Origin: Erythrobacter donghaensis
Lineage (GTDB): Bacteria > Pseudomonadota > Alphaproteobacteria > Sphingomonadales > Sphingomonadaceae
Length of the DNA: 64,000 bases
NCBI RefSeq assembly: GCF_002155425.1
Contig: NZ_MUYG01000010.1
Coordinates: forward strand, 434,001-498,000
Reading direction: 5' to 3'
Shown piece after piece: positions 35,430 to 44,924 of this stretch (position 1 is its first letter; each line of letters opens with the position of its first letter). Position numbers and translations under genes: made by a program. The notes beneath the pieces are model-generated. The model worked only from the letters and a program-made list of their open reading frames with translations. It made no database searches and was not told where the DNA came from.

Positions 35430-37091
35430 TCAGCCCTGTGCGGCGCGATGGGGCGGCAGAGGGGCCTTGGCCGCAGGGCGCGTGGTCACGCCCGGTTCGG
35501 TGCGCGGCGTGATCAGCTTGCCGGCCGCCGCCAACCGGGCGCGTACGCCCTCGGCATCCTCGGGAAGGCCATAGAGATAGCCCTGCGCCTTCAGACGGCC
35601 CATGGTTTTCAGCGCCTTGAGGATTTCCTCGTCCTCCACCCCTTCTGCGGTGAGCGGCAGATCGAGCCCGCGTCCGAGCGAGACGATCGCCTCCACCAGC
35701 CGCGAGCGCTGGCCGGGCTCCTTCAATTCGCTGACGAAGCTGCGGTCGATCTTGATGCGATCGAAGGGCAGATTGCGCAGCTGTTCGAAGCTCGAATAGC
35801 CGGTGCCAAAATCGTCGAGGCTGATCTGCACGCCCTGATTGCGCAGGGACATGATCATCGAGCGCACAAGGCCGACATTTTCGTGCAGGCAGCTTTCGGT
35901 GATCTCGATTTCCAGCCGCTGCGGCGGGAAACCGGCCGCGACCAGCCGCTTGAGCAGGCGCTGAGCGAACCAGGGATCGCGCAGCTGCACCGGCGAGATG
36001 TTGATCGACAGCGTCAGGCTTTCGTCCCATTCGCGGGCATCGCGGAAGGCCTGTTCCATCAGGCGTTCGGACAATTCGTTGATAAGGCCGATTTCTTCGG
36101 CGATGGGCACAAAGATGTCGGGGCCGATCAGGCCCAGCTGCGGCGAGCGCCAGCGCGCCAGCATCTCGAAGCCGACCAGAGTGCCGCTTTCAACATCGAC
36201 CTGCTGTTCGTAGAAGGGCACGAATTCACCGCGCGCCAGACCCCGGCGGATCCCGGTTTCGAGCTGGTTGCGGAACCGGAGTTCGTTTTCCATCGAGGGT
36301 TCGAACCAGAAATAGCGGTTCCGGCCCTGCTTCTTGGCGTGATAGAGCGCCATATCCGCACGGTGCATCAGCGCGTTACCATCCACCTCGGCGCCGGTCG
36401 CGCGGTCGATGTCATGGTCGCAGGCAAGGCCGATCGACACAGTCAGTTCGACCGTCAGTTCGGGCATGCGAAGGGGCTGGGCGAGGCTTTCGTAAATCCG
36501 CACCACCAGATCGTCGACACGCTCGGGATGTCCGGTCGGGAACGTGGTGACGAAGGCGAATTCATCGCCACCCAGCCGCGCCAGCTGAGCTTCGCGCGGC
36601 AGCAGCGCGCGCACCCGGTCGCACACCATCACCAGCACCGCATCACCGGCGGCATGACCATGCATGTCGTTGATCTGCTTGAAATTGTCGAGGTCGATCA
36701 TGCAATAGGCAATCGCCTCGCCGCGGGTTTCGGCCAGCTTGCGCAGTGCTTCGGTCGCCTCGATCATGCTGCGGCGGTTGAGGCAGCGGGTGAGCGGATC
36801 GGTCGCTGCGAGCAGCTGCGCGCGCGCTTCGGCCCGGCGGCGTTCGGCGATTTCGCGGGTCAGCTCGCGGTACCGGCGCCAGCCGAAGATGATCAGCGCG
36901 ATATTAAGCAGCAGAGCGTTGACGAGGATCACGTTGGGCTTGCCCCCGTCGCCTAGCAAAGCGGCGATGGCTTCTGGCAGGACAGATCCGCCGGTGCCGA
37001 CCAGCATGATGATGGCGGCCACGGCGATGCCCAGCGCAACGATGTCGCGTTCGGCTGCCACCAGCGGATTTTCGGGCTCGTGATCCGTCAA
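35430..37091 (-). CDS. membrane GGDEF-EAL protein (c-di-GMP turnover)
   Basis: A 553-residue protein with two N-terminal membrane helices (residues about 18-70), a GGDEF domain (about 95-265) and an EAL domain (about 275-525). The cyclase active site is intact (LGGDEFAF). The phosphodiesterase motif reads EML in GFEMLARW but keeps the catalytic Glu. The other EAL residues are present too: Asn in NISPVQL, Glu in EIEITES, the Asp pair in DDFGTGYSS, and Lys in IKIDRSF. Either or both activities are possible. No dedicated sensory domain is visible. Confidence 0.92.
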   Translation of the reverse strand: MTDHEPENPLVAAERDIVALGIAVAAIIMLVGTGGSVLPEAIAALLGDGGKPNVILVNALLLNIALIIFGWRRYRELTREIAERRRAEARAQLLAATDPLTRCLNRRSMIEATEALRKLAETRGEAIAYCMIDLDNFKQINDMHGHAAGDAVLVMVCDRVRALLPREAQLARLGGDEFAFVTTFPTGHPERVDDLVVRIYESLAQPLRMPELTVELTVSIGLACDHDIDRATGAEVDGNALMHRADMALYHAKKQGRNRYFWFEPSMENELRFRNQLETGIRRGLARGEFVPFYEQQVDVESGTLVGFEMLARWRSPQLGLIGPDIFVPIAEEIGLINELSERLMEQAFRDAREWDESLTLSINISPVQLRDPWFAQRLLKRLVAAGFPPQRLEIEITESCLHENVGLVRSMIMSLRNQGVQISLDDFGTGYSSFEQLRNLPFDRIKIDRSFVSELKEPGQRSRLVEAIVSLGRGLDLPLTAEGVEDEEILKALKTMGRLKAQGYLYGLPEDAEGVRARLAAAGKLITPRTEPGVTTRPAAKAPLPPHRAAQG

Positions 37092-37274
37092 AATCGTTGC
37101 CTCTTGTCTGGGGCCGCAACAGACGCGCGGCCCACCCCCTTACCGTCACCTTTCCAGTGCTCTGGCAGATCGCACTAAATATCGGGTTAATAGGCAATCT
37201 GCGGGCAGGGGCTTGGCGCGGCGGGCGGGGTCGGTCTATCGGGGCGGGGAACTTGCGAAGGAGTGCTGCGTCCC

Positions 37275-37682
37275 ATGGCCTATTGGCTGATGAAGTCCGA
37301 ACCGTTCAAATACAGCTGGGACGACCTTGTCGCCGAAGGGGAGGGCACCTGGGACGGGGTGCGCAACTACCTCGCGCGCAACAACCTCATGGCAATGGAG
37401 GTGGGAGACGAGGCGTTCTTCTACCATTCGCGCGAGGGGCTTGAGATCGTCGGCGTTGCCGAGATTACCGTCAGCGGGATCGGCGATCCCACCGATGAGA
37501 CCGGCAAGTGGGCGGCGGTGAAGCTGAAAGCGAAGCGGAAATTCGCAACACCCGTGACGCTCGCGGCGATCAAGGCCGAACCGCGCCTTGCCGAGATGCA
37601 GCTCGTCCGCCTGTCGCGCCTGTCGGTGAGCGCGGTCACGCCCGAGGAATGGGCCGTGGTCTGCGAGATGGCCGGCGAGTAG
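37275..37682 (+). CDS. EVE domain-containing protein
   Basis: A 135-residue single-domain EVE/PUA-like protein (YWLMKSEPFKYSWDDL at the N-terminus, DGVRNYLARNNLMAMEVGD, FFYHS). EVE domains bind modified bases in nucleic acids. The ATG lies 13 nt after GAAGGA. It is convergent with no near neighbour. The role in this organism is not evident. Confidence 0.9.
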   Translation: MAYWLMKSEPFKYSWDDLVAEGEGTWDGVRNYLARNNLMAMEVGDEAFFYHSREGLEIVGVAEITVSGIGDPTDETGKWAAVKLKAKRKFATPVTLAAIKAEPRLAEMQLVRLSRLSVSAVTPEEWAVVCEMAGE

Positions 37683-37855
37683 TTCGGCTCCGCGAGAAAA
37701 ATCAAGTGCTTGGTTGCCCAGTGCGTGGCTCGTCGCGCGTCCGCGTCGGTTTGTCCCGCCATGGTTGGCCCTGCGGAACATTGCCGCATGGCCGCTCTTA
37801 TCCCTGTCGAAGCGTCGCAATTCCCCGCCGACGCAAACACACAGAGGAGCTAACC

Positions 37856-38026
37856 ATGGGTAAGCTGACCGAGAATATCAAAGGCACCGCCAACGAACTC
37901 GCGGGCAAGGCCAAGCAGCAGTCGAACGATCCGGAAACCCGCGCCGAAGGCGCGGCGCAGGAGCTGAAGGGCAAGGCCCAGAAGGTCAAGGGCGACATCG
38001 AAGGCGCCATGGGCGACAAGATCTGA
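37856..38026 (+). CDS. CsbD-family stress protein
   Basis: A 56-residue hydrophilic helical protein with the CsbD pattern of Gly-Lys/Glu-rich repeats (GKLTENIKGTANELAGKAKQ, ELKGKAQKVKGDIEGAMGD). These are abundant, stress-induced proteins of unknown mechanism. It has an AGAGGAG ribosome site 7 nt before the ATG and its own terminator. Confidence 0.9.
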   Translation: MGKLTENIKGTANELAGKAKQQSNDPETRAEGAAQELKGKAQKVKGDIEGAMGDKI

Positions 38027-38054
38027 TCGTCTCTGCCCCCTGACGATCAACGCG

Positions 38055-38088
38055 AAGGCCGCCTCTCCCCCCCGGAGGCGGCCTTTTT
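38055..38088 (+). terminator. terminator after the CsbD gene
   Basis: AAGGCCGCCTC (38055-38065) pairs perfectly with GAGGCGGCCTT (38075-38085), 9-nt loop, followed by TTT. It also lies just past the stop of the convergent thiamine-diphosphate enzyme and may insulate both. Confidence 0.88.
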
Positions 38089-38092
38089 CGTG

Positions 38093-39781
38093 TCAGCTGC
38101 GTGCGCGGGCGCGCAAGCCGCTGATTGTCGCGCCGCTGGCGGCGATGCGCTCGAGATCGGTGAGGGCATGGATCAGGCGGATGCCGCTCCGGCCTTGCGC
38201 TTCGGCGAGCGCGGCGATGAATTCCCCGGTGGTTTCTACCCGCGCGCTCCAGCCGCCAAAGGCCGCGCCAAGCATCGCGAAATCGGGGTTGGCGAGCTGC
38301 GTGGCGGAGACCCGGCCGGGATATTCGCGCTCCTGATGCATGCGGATGGTGCCGTAGGCGCCGTTGTCGATCACGATCACGATCAAGTTCGCGCCATATT
38401 GCGCGGCGGTGGCGAGTTCCTGCCCATTCATCAGAAAATCGCCGTCCCCCGCCACGGCGACCACCGTCCGCTCGGGGAAGCGCAGCGCGGCAGCGACCGC
38501 GGCGGGCACGCCATAGCCCATTGCGCCGCAAGTCGGGGCGAGCTGGCCGGGAAAAGCTTCATAGCGCCAGTAGCGGTGCCACCAGCCTGCGAAATTGCCC
38601 GCACCGTTGCAGATCATCGTATCGGCAGGCAGCGCCTCGCGCATCGCGGCAACGCAGGCGGCCAGATCCATCGCCGCGTCGGACGGCTGGGGGGTGGACC
38701 ACGCCAGCCATTCCGCATGCGCTTCGGCCCCGGCATCGAAGGGGATGATCGCCTCGTCCTCCCACAGCGCCGCGCACTCCGCGAATTCGTCCATCGCGCA
38801 GCACAGGGCGAGATCGGTGCGATAGACCCGGCCCAGTTCTTCGGGATCGGGATGGATGTGCACCAGCGTCTGGCCGGGGTGTTCGAGGGTCGGCACCTCG
38901 TAACCATCGGTGGTCGCCTCACCCAGCCGCGCGCCGACCGCGATGATGAGATCGGCGTTTTTCACCCGCTCGACCAGTTGCGGGTTCGGGCCATAGCCGA
39001 GGTTACCGGCATAGACCGGCGATGTCGGCGCGATCGCGTCCTGACGGCGGAAGGCGGTGGCGACCGGCAGGCCGATCCGTTCGGCGAATTGCTGGAAATA
39101 TGCGCGCGCCTTGGCGTTCCACCCCGCGCCGCCGATGATCGCGATGGGGCTGGCGGCATCGGCGATCATGTCGAACAGCGTGGCAAGAGCATCCGGGCAC
39201 ACCGCCTGCGCCGGGCGCAGCACCTGCGGGCGCGGGGCGAGGCTGGCGGGCACCTGTTCCACCAGCATATCCTCGGGCAGGGCGAGCACCACCGGGCCGG
39301 GCCGCCCGCTGATCGCCACAGCATAGGCACGCGCGATATATTCGGGGATGCGCGCCGGATCGTCGATCCGCGCGGCCCACTTGCAGATGGGCGCGAAGAA
39401 GGCGGGGAAATCGACTTCCTGAAACCCCTCGCGCCCCTGCGCGCCGCGCGCAACATCGCCGACGAACAGGATCATCGGCTGCGAATCCTGATGCGCTACG
39501 TGCACGCCGATGCTGGCATTGGTCGCACCAGGGCCGCGGGTGACGAAAGCGATTCCCGGCCGCCCGGTCATGGTGCCATCGGCGCAGGCCATGAAGGTGA
39601 CGCCGCCCTCCTGACGGCAGGTGACGACATCGATTTGCGGCCGGTCGGGCAGGGCATCGAGCACCGCGAGGAAGCTTTCGCCCGGCACGGTGAAGATCCG
39701 CGTCGCGCCCTGCATGGCAAGGCAATCGACCAGCAGCGCAGCTGCTGTTCTGGTGCCCTCGGGGCGGGTGGAATCGGTCAT
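38093..39781 (-). CDS. thiamine-diphosphate enzyme, acetolactate-synthase-like
   Basis: A 562-residue enzyme with the three-domain layout of the acetolactate synthase/benzoylformate decarboxylase family. The catalytic Glu is in VPGESF. The cofactor motif GDGDFLMN...DNGAYG follows near residue 440. It is a single gene without ilvN or biosynthetic neighbours, so catabolic or decarboxylating activity is as likely as branched-chain synthesis. Start at ATG 39781, with GGGAGAG upstream. Confidence 0.85.
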   Translation of the reverse strand: MTDSTRPEGTRTAAALLVDCLAMQGATRIFTVPGESFLAVLDALPDRPQIDVVTCRQEGGVTFMACADGTMTGRPGIAFVTRGPGATNASIGVHVAHQDSQPMILFVGDVARGAQGREGFQEVDFPAFFAPICKWAARIDDPARIPEYIARAYAVAISGRPGPVVLALPEDMLVEQVPASLAPRPQVLRPAQAVCPDALATLFDMIADAASPIAIIGGAGWNAKARAYFQQFAERIGLPVATAFRRQDAIAPTSPVYAGNLGYGPNPQLVERVKNADLIIAVGARLGEATTDGYEVPTLEHPGQTLVHIHPDPEELGRVYRTDLALCCAMDEFAECAALWEDEAIIPFDAGAEAHAEWLAWSTPQPSDAAMDLAACVAAMREALPADTMICNGAGNFAGWWHRYWRYEAFPGQLAPTCGAMGYGVPAAVAAALRFPERTVVAVAGDGDFLMNGQELATAAQYGANLIVIVIDNGAYGTIRMHQEREYPGRVSATQLANPDFAMLGAAFGGWSARVETTGEFIAALAEAQGRSGIRLIHALTDLERIAASGATISGLRARARS

Positions 39782-39939
39782 CACATTACTCTCCCGTCGT
39801 CTTGCCGTGCGCCTCTACCGCCGCCTGCGCGGCCGCGCAAACTCGGGTTGTCCCATGCTGCGACAGGCTCGCCGCAAAGCGTTTTCAATCGTTAAAAAAG
39901 TCTTAATGCTGGCAGGGCCTGACAACGGAGAAAAAAAGA

Positions 39940-40131
39940 ATGCGTCGCAGCCTGGTCCTCACTGACGAGACCGCCCGCCACTGGTTCCGGGCGAGCCTGC
40001 CGCCACATGTGAAGCGCGACCTGTTCGACATTCCGGCTGAGGGCCTGTGGCGGCTGACGATGGCCGACGTGCGCGGCGTTGCCAGCACCTATGTCGCGGT
40101 GACGCTCGCCGTCTTCGCCTTCATTATCTAG
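39940..40131 (+). CDS. small membrane protein, function unknown
   Basis: A 63-residue protein: a polar N-terminus (LTDETARHWFRASLPPHVKRDLFD) then a C-terminal hydrophobic helix (STYVAVTLAVFAFII). GGAG lies 9 nt before the ATG. Its stop codon shares the palindrome CTAG with the stop of the convergent MFS gene. I do not recognise the family. Confidence 0.62.
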   Translation: MRRSLVLTDETARHWFRASLPPHVKRDLFDIPAEGLWRLTMADVRGVASTYVAVTLAVFAFII

Positions 40132-41444
40132 AGCGCGCCGGGCTCCCGCAACGCTTCGGTCGCGTGAAGCTTGCGCGCGAGGCTGGCTGAGAAGAAGCAC
40201 AGCACCAGGCTCAGCAGCAGTTGCTCCTGCAACGGGATGCCGAGCGGACCGAGCGCCCCGGCAATCCCGGCCCCCACCACCATGAACACCGACGAGATGA
40301 AGTTGTTGGCCGCGACCGAGCGCGAGGCTTCGGACGGGTCCACCCGCGTCGTCAGGAAGGCATAGAGCGGCACCACGAACATTCCGCCAGCGATCGCGAT
40401 GAAGAGCAGGTTGGCGGTCAGCGCCAGCGCGAGCGGCTGGGCGAGGAATTCCCACACGGTGAACAGCTCGCCCTGCGGCGTGAGGTTCCACATCCGGCAC
40501 AGCGCGTAGAAGACCACCAGCAGCGCCGCTAGCACCATGACCGAGCGCGCCGAATAGCGCGCCGAGATATCGCCCTTGAGCAGCGCGTTGATCGAGACCG
40601 AACCGATCGCGATTCCGGCCGAAAAGGCCACCAGCAGCACCGCGGCCACCTGCTTGTCGGCCAGCAGCACATTCTTGGCCAGCGGAATGAACTGCACCGA
40701 AAGGATCGCCGCAATCGCCCAGAAATAGCTGATCGCCAGCACGGAATAGCGCAGCTCGAGATTGCCCATCGAAAAGGCGATCAGGTCTTTGGACGCGCGG
40801 ACCGGGTTCCAGTCGACCTTGGTATCCTCGCATTGTGTGGGGGCAGGGGGCACGAAGCGGCAGGTGGCATAGCCGATCAGCGCGATCACGATCACGCCGA
40901 TAATGCTCCACATGATCGGCATGGCCCCGCCCAGCATCATCCCGACGAGGATCGCGACATAGGTACCTGCCTCTACCAGACCCGTGCCCGCCAGCACTTC
41001 ATCCTTCTGGAGATGCTGCGGCAGGATGGCGTATTTGATCGGGCCGAAGAAGGTCGAATGCACCCCCATCGCGAACAGCGCGGTGAACATCAGGGGGAGC
41101 GCGAGGCTCTCGATCTGCATCCCGCGCGAGGCCAGCAACAGGCCGGTCGCGCCGACGCTCATGATCAGAATCTCGGCAAACTTGATCCAGCGGATGATCT
41201 TGGTCTTGTCGCGCATGTCGGCAAGCTGGCCCGCCGTGGCGGAAAATAGCACGAAGGGCAGCACGAACAGCGCCGTGGCGACGCCGCTGATCAGCGTCTC
41301 CATCTCGGGCGAATCGTAGACCTGATAGACCACGAACAGCACCATCGCGTTCTTGTAGAGATTGTCGTTGAGCGCGTTGAGCAGCTGGGTCAGGAACAGC
41401 GGCAGAAACCGCCGCTGGCGCATGAGATGGGTGGAGGTTGTCAT
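40128..41444 (-). CDS. MFS transporter, LplT-like (lysophospholipid) family
   Basis: A 438-residue transporter with about 12 membrane helices, starting RFLPLFLTQLLNALNDNLYKNAM, the pattern of LplT and of the transporter part of acyltransferase fusions. LplT flips lysophospholipids inward for re-acylation. Here the gene stands alone, without the Aas acyltransferase/acyl-ACP synthetase domains. The substrate is inferred. Confidence 0.82.
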   Translation of the reverse strand: MTTSTHLMRQRRFLPLFLTQLLNALNDNLYKNAMVLFVVYQVYDSPEMETLISGVATALFVLPFVLFSATAGQLADMRDKTKIIRWIKFAEILIMSVGATGLLLASRGMQIESLALPLMFTALFAMGVHSTFFGPIKYAILPQHLQKDEVLAGTGLVEAGTYVAILVGMMLGGAMPIMWSIIGVIVIALIGYATCRFVPPAPTQCEDTKVDWNPVRASKDLIAFSMGNLELRYSVLAISYFWAIAAILSVQFIPLAKNVLLADKQVAAVLLVAFSAGIAIGSVSINALLKGDISARYSARSVMVLAALLVVFYALCRMWNLTPQGELFTVWEFLAQPLALALTANLLFIAIAGGMFVVPLYAFLTTRVDPSEASRSVAANNFISSVFMVVGAGIAGALGPLGIPLQEQLLLSLVLCFFSASLARKLHATEALREPGAL

Positions 41445-41609
41445 GCGGCTGTGTCGCGGGCGCTTCCCTGTGAGTTACCCGCGACATAGCGGGGCTGCAC
41501 GCTTTCACAAGAGCGCAGTCCGCAAGGCCGGGCTGCTGCATGATTGTCGGGGATGCCCCAATGCGGGGGTTTTGCGCGCCCGTTTCCGGCGCTAGACGGG
41601 TGCGCAACC

Positions 41610-42218
41610 ATGTCGAGCTTGCCCAATATCCTCACCTGTTCGCGCATCTTTGCCGTGCCGCTGCTGGCGTTCTTCCTGTGGTGGCCGGAATGGCGGCTGG
41701 GCTACCTGATCGGCTTCGTGCTCTATTGCATCATCGCGATCACCGATTTCTTCGACGGCTATCTGGCGCGCGCGCAAGGGACGGTGTCGAAGCTGGGCAT
41801 CTTCCTTGATCCGATCGCCGACAAGATCATGGTCGCCGCGGTGATCCTGGTGCTGACCGCTCAGGGCTATCTGCGCGGGCCCTATGCGGGCGACGTGCAT
41901 GTGATCGCGGGCCTCATCATCCTGGTTCGCGAAATCGCCGTGAGCGGCCTGCGCGAATTTCTGGGCGGATTGCAGGTCTCGGTCCCGGTCTCGGCGCTGG
42001 CGAAGTGGAAGACCACCTTCCAGCTGGTCGCTCTGGGCGCGCTGATCCTTGGCGGGGCGGTGCACGGGGCGCCGTGCCAGTCGGTGTTCGAGGGGTGCGG
42101 TTCGATCGCGAACAGCTGGGTCCATGTGGTCGGCCTCGTCAGCCTGTGGACGGCGGCGGTGCTGACCCTGATCACCGGATGGGACTATCTGCGCGTCGGC
42201 CTCAAGCACATGGATTGA
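41610..42218 (+). CDS. pgsA: CDP-diacylglycerol--glycerol-3-phosphate 3-phosphatidyltransferase
   Basis: First committed step of phosphatidylglycerol synthesis, 202 residues with four or more helices. The CDP-alcohol phosphotransferase motif is intact: DGYLARAQGTVSKLG followed by FLDPIADK. The start MSSLPNILTCSRI is at ATG 41610; the upstream extension is unrelated. It completes the phospholipid set of this window with pssA, psd and cdsA. Confidence 0.95.
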   Translation: MSSLPNILTCSRIFAVPLLAFFLWWPEWRLGYLIGFVLYCIIAITDFFDGYLARAQGTVSKLGIFLDPIADKIMVAAVILVLTAQGYLRGPYAGDVHVIAGLIILVREIAVSGLREFLGGLQVSVPVSALAKWKTTFQLVALGALILGGAVHGAPCQSVFEGCGSIANSWVHVVGLVSLWTAAVLTLITGWDYLRVGLKHMD

Positions 42219-42259
42219 GGGCTGGCAAAGGGCGCCGACTTCGGGTTACAACATATCCC

Positions 42260-42583
42260 ATGGGATCTGAGACTTCGGGCGAACCGGGCGTATTTGTCGG
42301 CCGGTTGGCGAATCAGGCGCGCAAGCTTCAGCACGAGGCGAAGGCTGCCATCGCGCAGGGTGACTACGCGCGCGCCTCGGCGCTGATCGGCGATGCCGAA
42401 CTGCTGGCCGAGGATGTGCACGGCCTCGTAGATGATATCGAGCACCGCCAGACTGACCGGCTGATGGGCCACGCCGCCGCCGAAGCCGAAGCCCGCCGCC
42501 CGCGCCGCCATGCCCGGGGGAGCCGCCTACGCCTCGCATTTGGCGCGACCCTCGCGATGAGCCTTGCGCTGGTGGAGTGCTGA
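42260..42583 (+). CDS. hypothetical protein with C-terminal membrane helix
   Basis: A 107-residue protein with a helical, Ala-rich N-terminal region (LANQARKLQHEAKAAIAQGDYARASALI), a basic segment (RRPRRHARGSRLR) and a short hydrophobic C-terminus (LAFGATLAMSLALVEC). No strong ribosome site is visible. It follows pgsA by 41 nt and may be co-transcribed. Support is moderate: frame, helix pattern and position only. Confidence 0.5.
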   Translation: MGSETSGEPGVFVGRLANQARKLQHEAKAAIAQGDYARASALIGDAELLAEDVHGLVDDIEHRQTDRLMGHAAAEAEARRPRRHARGSRLRLAFGATLAMSLALVEC

Positions 42584-42595
42584 GCGGGGCGCTCA
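42581..42595. terminator. shared hairpin spanning both stop codons of convergent genes
   Basis: TGAGCG-GGG-CGCTCA. The two arms are the stop codons (plus flanks) of the 42260 gene and of oxyR. There is no T-tract, so it is only a possible bidirectional terminator. Confidence 0.4.
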
Positions 42596-43489
42596 ACCCG
42601 CCCGCAATTCGTCCGCCAGCAGCAGGAAATCGGCCTCGCGCGGGGAGTTCTTGCGCCAGGCGAGCACGATCTCGCGCTTGGCGGTGGGGCTGTCGACCGG
42701 CCGGGCGACCACGTTGGTCCCGTTCAGGATCCCGGCCATCAGCGCCATTTCGGGGAGCATGGTGAGGCCCAGGTCGTTGTCGACCAGTTGTACCAGCGTG
42801 TGCAGGCTGGTGCCGATCATTGCTGCACTCGCGCGCAGTTCCGAACGCGAGCAGGCGGCGAGCGCATGGTCGCGCAGGCAGTGGCCGTCCTCAAGCAGCA
42901 GCAGCCGGCCCTGATCGATCATCTCGGGCTTTATGCTCGCGGGCGGATCGCGCGGGTCGTCCTTCGGGAAGGCGATAAACAGGCGATCGTCCGCAATATG
43001 CGCGATCGCCGCGTCGCCGGTGTCGAAGGGCAGGGCAAGCAGCACGCAATCGACCCGCCCGTGCGACAGCGATTCGAGCGCATCGTGGCTGGTCTCCTCG
43101 CGCAGCATCAGCTTGAGGTCAGGGCGCTCGCGCTTCAGCCGCGGCAGGATGCGCGGCAGCAGGAAGGGCGCGATGGTGGGGATGACGCTCATGCGCAGTT
43201 CGCCCGACAGCGGTTTGCCCGAGGCCTGGACGAGATCGGCCAGCTCCTCGGCCTCGCGCAGCAGGCGATTGGCCTTGGCCACCACCTGCTCGCCCAGCGC
43301 AGTGAAGCGCACCACCCGGCGCGAACGTTCGACCAGCGTCACGCCCAGCAGCGATTCGAGCTCGCGAATCCCCGCCGACAGCGTCGATTGCGAGACGAAG
43401 CTGGCATCTGCCGCCTTGCCGAAATGGCCATGTTCGTGGAGCGCCACGAGATATTGCAGCTGCTTGATGGTGGGGAGGTAGGTGCTCAC
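42593..43489 (-). CDS. oxyR: hydrogen peroxide-sensing LysR regulator OxyR
   Basis: A LysR-family activator of peroxide defence, 298 residues from GTG 43489. The N-terminal HTH reads YLVALHEHGHFGKAADASFVSQSTLSAGIRELE. The redox cysteines are Cys204 (GHC) and Cys213 (AAC), nine residues apart as in E. coli OxyR (Cys199/Cys208). The frame reaches 43576, but that part overlaps rnd. It lies 10 nt behind rnd, probably on the same transcript; no catalase or peroxidase gene is adjacent. Confidence 0.9.
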   Translation of the reverse strand: MSTYLPTIKQLQYLVALHEHGHFGKAADASFVSQSTLSAGIRELESLLGVTLVERSRRVVRFTALGEQVVAKANRLLREAEELADLVQASGKPLSGELRMSVIPTIAPFLLPRILPRLKRERPDLKLMLREETSHDALESLSHGRVDCVLLALPFDTGDAAIAHIADDRLFIAFPKDDPRDPPASIKPEMIDQGRLLLLEDGHCLRDHALAACSRSELRASAAMIGTSLHTLVQLVDNDLGLTMLPEMALMAGILNGTNVVARPVDSPTAKREIVLAWRKNSPREADFLLLADELRAG

Positions 43490-43499
43490 AGCCCGCGCG

Positions 43500-44738
43500 C
43501 TATTCCGCCGCCAGCGGATCGGGTTCGGCTTCAGTCCCGGCCTCCGCTTCAGGCTCGGCCTCTGGCGCAACGACATCGTCGATATGCGTCATCTTGAGCC
43601 GCCCCTTCTCGACCGCGAAGGCCAGTTTGCCCTCAACCAGATCGAGCGCGTCCTTGCCGAACACCTCGTAGCGCCAGCCTTCTAACACCGGCAGCTTGCG
43701 AACGCCTGCCGCGAGCGCTTCCATCTCGTCGGCGCGGGTGAGGAGCCGCGGGGCGACGTCGATCTCGCGGGCGCGGATCTTCAGCAGCAGCTTCAGCAGA
43801 TCGGCGACCAGCGCGCCTTCCTTGCCGAGCGGCGCGCCCTGCTTGATCTTCTCGGGCATCTCGGACTTCGGCAGCGGCTCGGCCTCGGAGAGCACCTTCA
43901 TCAGCCGCTTGCCGATGTCGTTGTCCTTCCACGCAGGGCTGAGGCCGCGCACCTTGGCGAGATCGGCCTGCCCCTTGGGCGGGTGGCTGGCGATGTCGGC
44001 GAGGGTCTCGTCGCGCATGATCCGCCCGCGCGGGATGTTCTTGTGCTGCGCCTCGCTCTCGCGCCACGCGGCAAGCGCCTTCATCCGCCCGAGCACCTGC
44101 GGATTGCGCCCCGACTGGCGGATGCGCTTCCACGCAACGCCGGGATCGGTGAGGTAATTCGACGGATCGGCAAGCTTTTCCATCTCGGCATTAAGCCACA
44201 ACCCACGCCCGGTCTTGATCAGCTTTTTCAGGATCTTGGGGAAGATGCCTGCCAGATAGGTGACATCGCCGATGGCATATTCGATCTGCCGATCGGTCAG
44301 CGGTCGGCGGCTCCAGTCGGTAAAGCGCGCGCCTTTGTCGATGGTGACGCCCACCCACGTCTCGACCAGATTGGCATAGCCGATCTGTTCGGACTGGCTG
44401 ATCGCCATCATCGCGATCTGGGTGTCGAAGATCGGGTGCGGGGTCTTGCCGGTGAGGTTGACGATGATCTCGACATCCTGCCCGCCGGCGTGGAAGACCT
44501 TGAGCACATCCTCGTTCTCGCACATCAGGTCGAGCAGGGGAGTGAGGTCGATCCCCGGCGCCATCGGATCGATCGCGGCGGCTTCCTCCGTATTGGCGAT
44601 CTGCACCAGGCAGAGTTCGGGCCAATAGGTGTTCTCGCGCATGAATTCGGTGTCGACCGCGACGAAATCGGACTTCGCAAGACGGTCACAGAGGTCGGAG
44701 AGGGCCTCGGTCGTGGTGATCAGCGGATGGATTTTCAT
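43500..44738 (-). CDS. rnd: ribonuclease D
   Basis: A DEDD-type 3'-5' exoribonuclease for tRNA maturation, 412 residues. Exo motif I is VAVDTEFMRE, motif II lies in KVFHAGGQDVEI, and motif III in the ...YAIGDVTYL region. An HRDC domain follows (about residues 210-290). The C-terminal tail is acidic and Ala/Glu-rich. Start at ATG 44738. Confidence 0.94.
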   Translation of the reverse strand: MKIHPLITTTEALSDLCDRLAKSDFVAVDTEFMRENTYWPELCLVQIANTEEAAAIDPMAPGIDLTPLLDLMCENEDVLKVFHAGGQDVEIIVNLTGKTPHPIFDTQIAMMAISQSEQIGYANLVETWVGVTIDKGARFTDWSRRPLTDRQIEYAIGDVTYLAGIFPKILKKLIKTGRGLWLNAEMEKLADPSNYLTDPGVAWKRIRQSGRNPQVLGRMKALAAWRESEAQHKNIPRGRIMRDETLADIASHPPKGQADLAKVRGLSPAWKDNDIGKRLMKVLSEAEPLPKSEMPEKIKQGAPLGKEGALVADLLKLLLKIRAREIDVAPRLLTRADEMEALAAGVRKLPVLEGWRYEVFGKDALDLVEGKLAFAVEKGRLKMTHIDDVVAPEAEPEAEAGTEAEPDPLAAE

Positions 44739-44818
44739 GTTGTCTTTTCGTGTCTAGCAGGCGGAGTGCCGCCCTCGGGATCGTTCCCAGTATGCCCGGC
44801 CCCCTTGCCATGCGTGGC

Positions 44819-44847
44819 TTGACAAAGTGCCGGGCTTGCCCTGTTAG
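44819..44847 (+). promoter_or_regulatory. candidate promoter of aspS
   Basis: A perfect TTGACA (44819-44824), 17-nt spacer, then TGTTAG, 78 nt before the aspS ATG. The -35 is strong and the -10 weak. No other gene in this direction is available. Confidence 0.5.
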
Positions 44848-44924
44848 CGCGCCGACGGCGGAGCAAGGCTCCGAATGCGCCCGCGCGCCCTAGCGTTATA
44901 GCTGCCAACAGGACAAGAGTTTAG

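Noticed and set aside
34530..36956. 808-codon plus-strand frame
   Set aside because: It lies antisense to dapF and the GGDEF-EAL gene, both of which have complete motif sets; composition is typical of a shadow frame.
38090..39895. 601-codon plus-strand frame
   Set aside because: Shadow of the thiamine-diphosphate enzyme on the minus strand.
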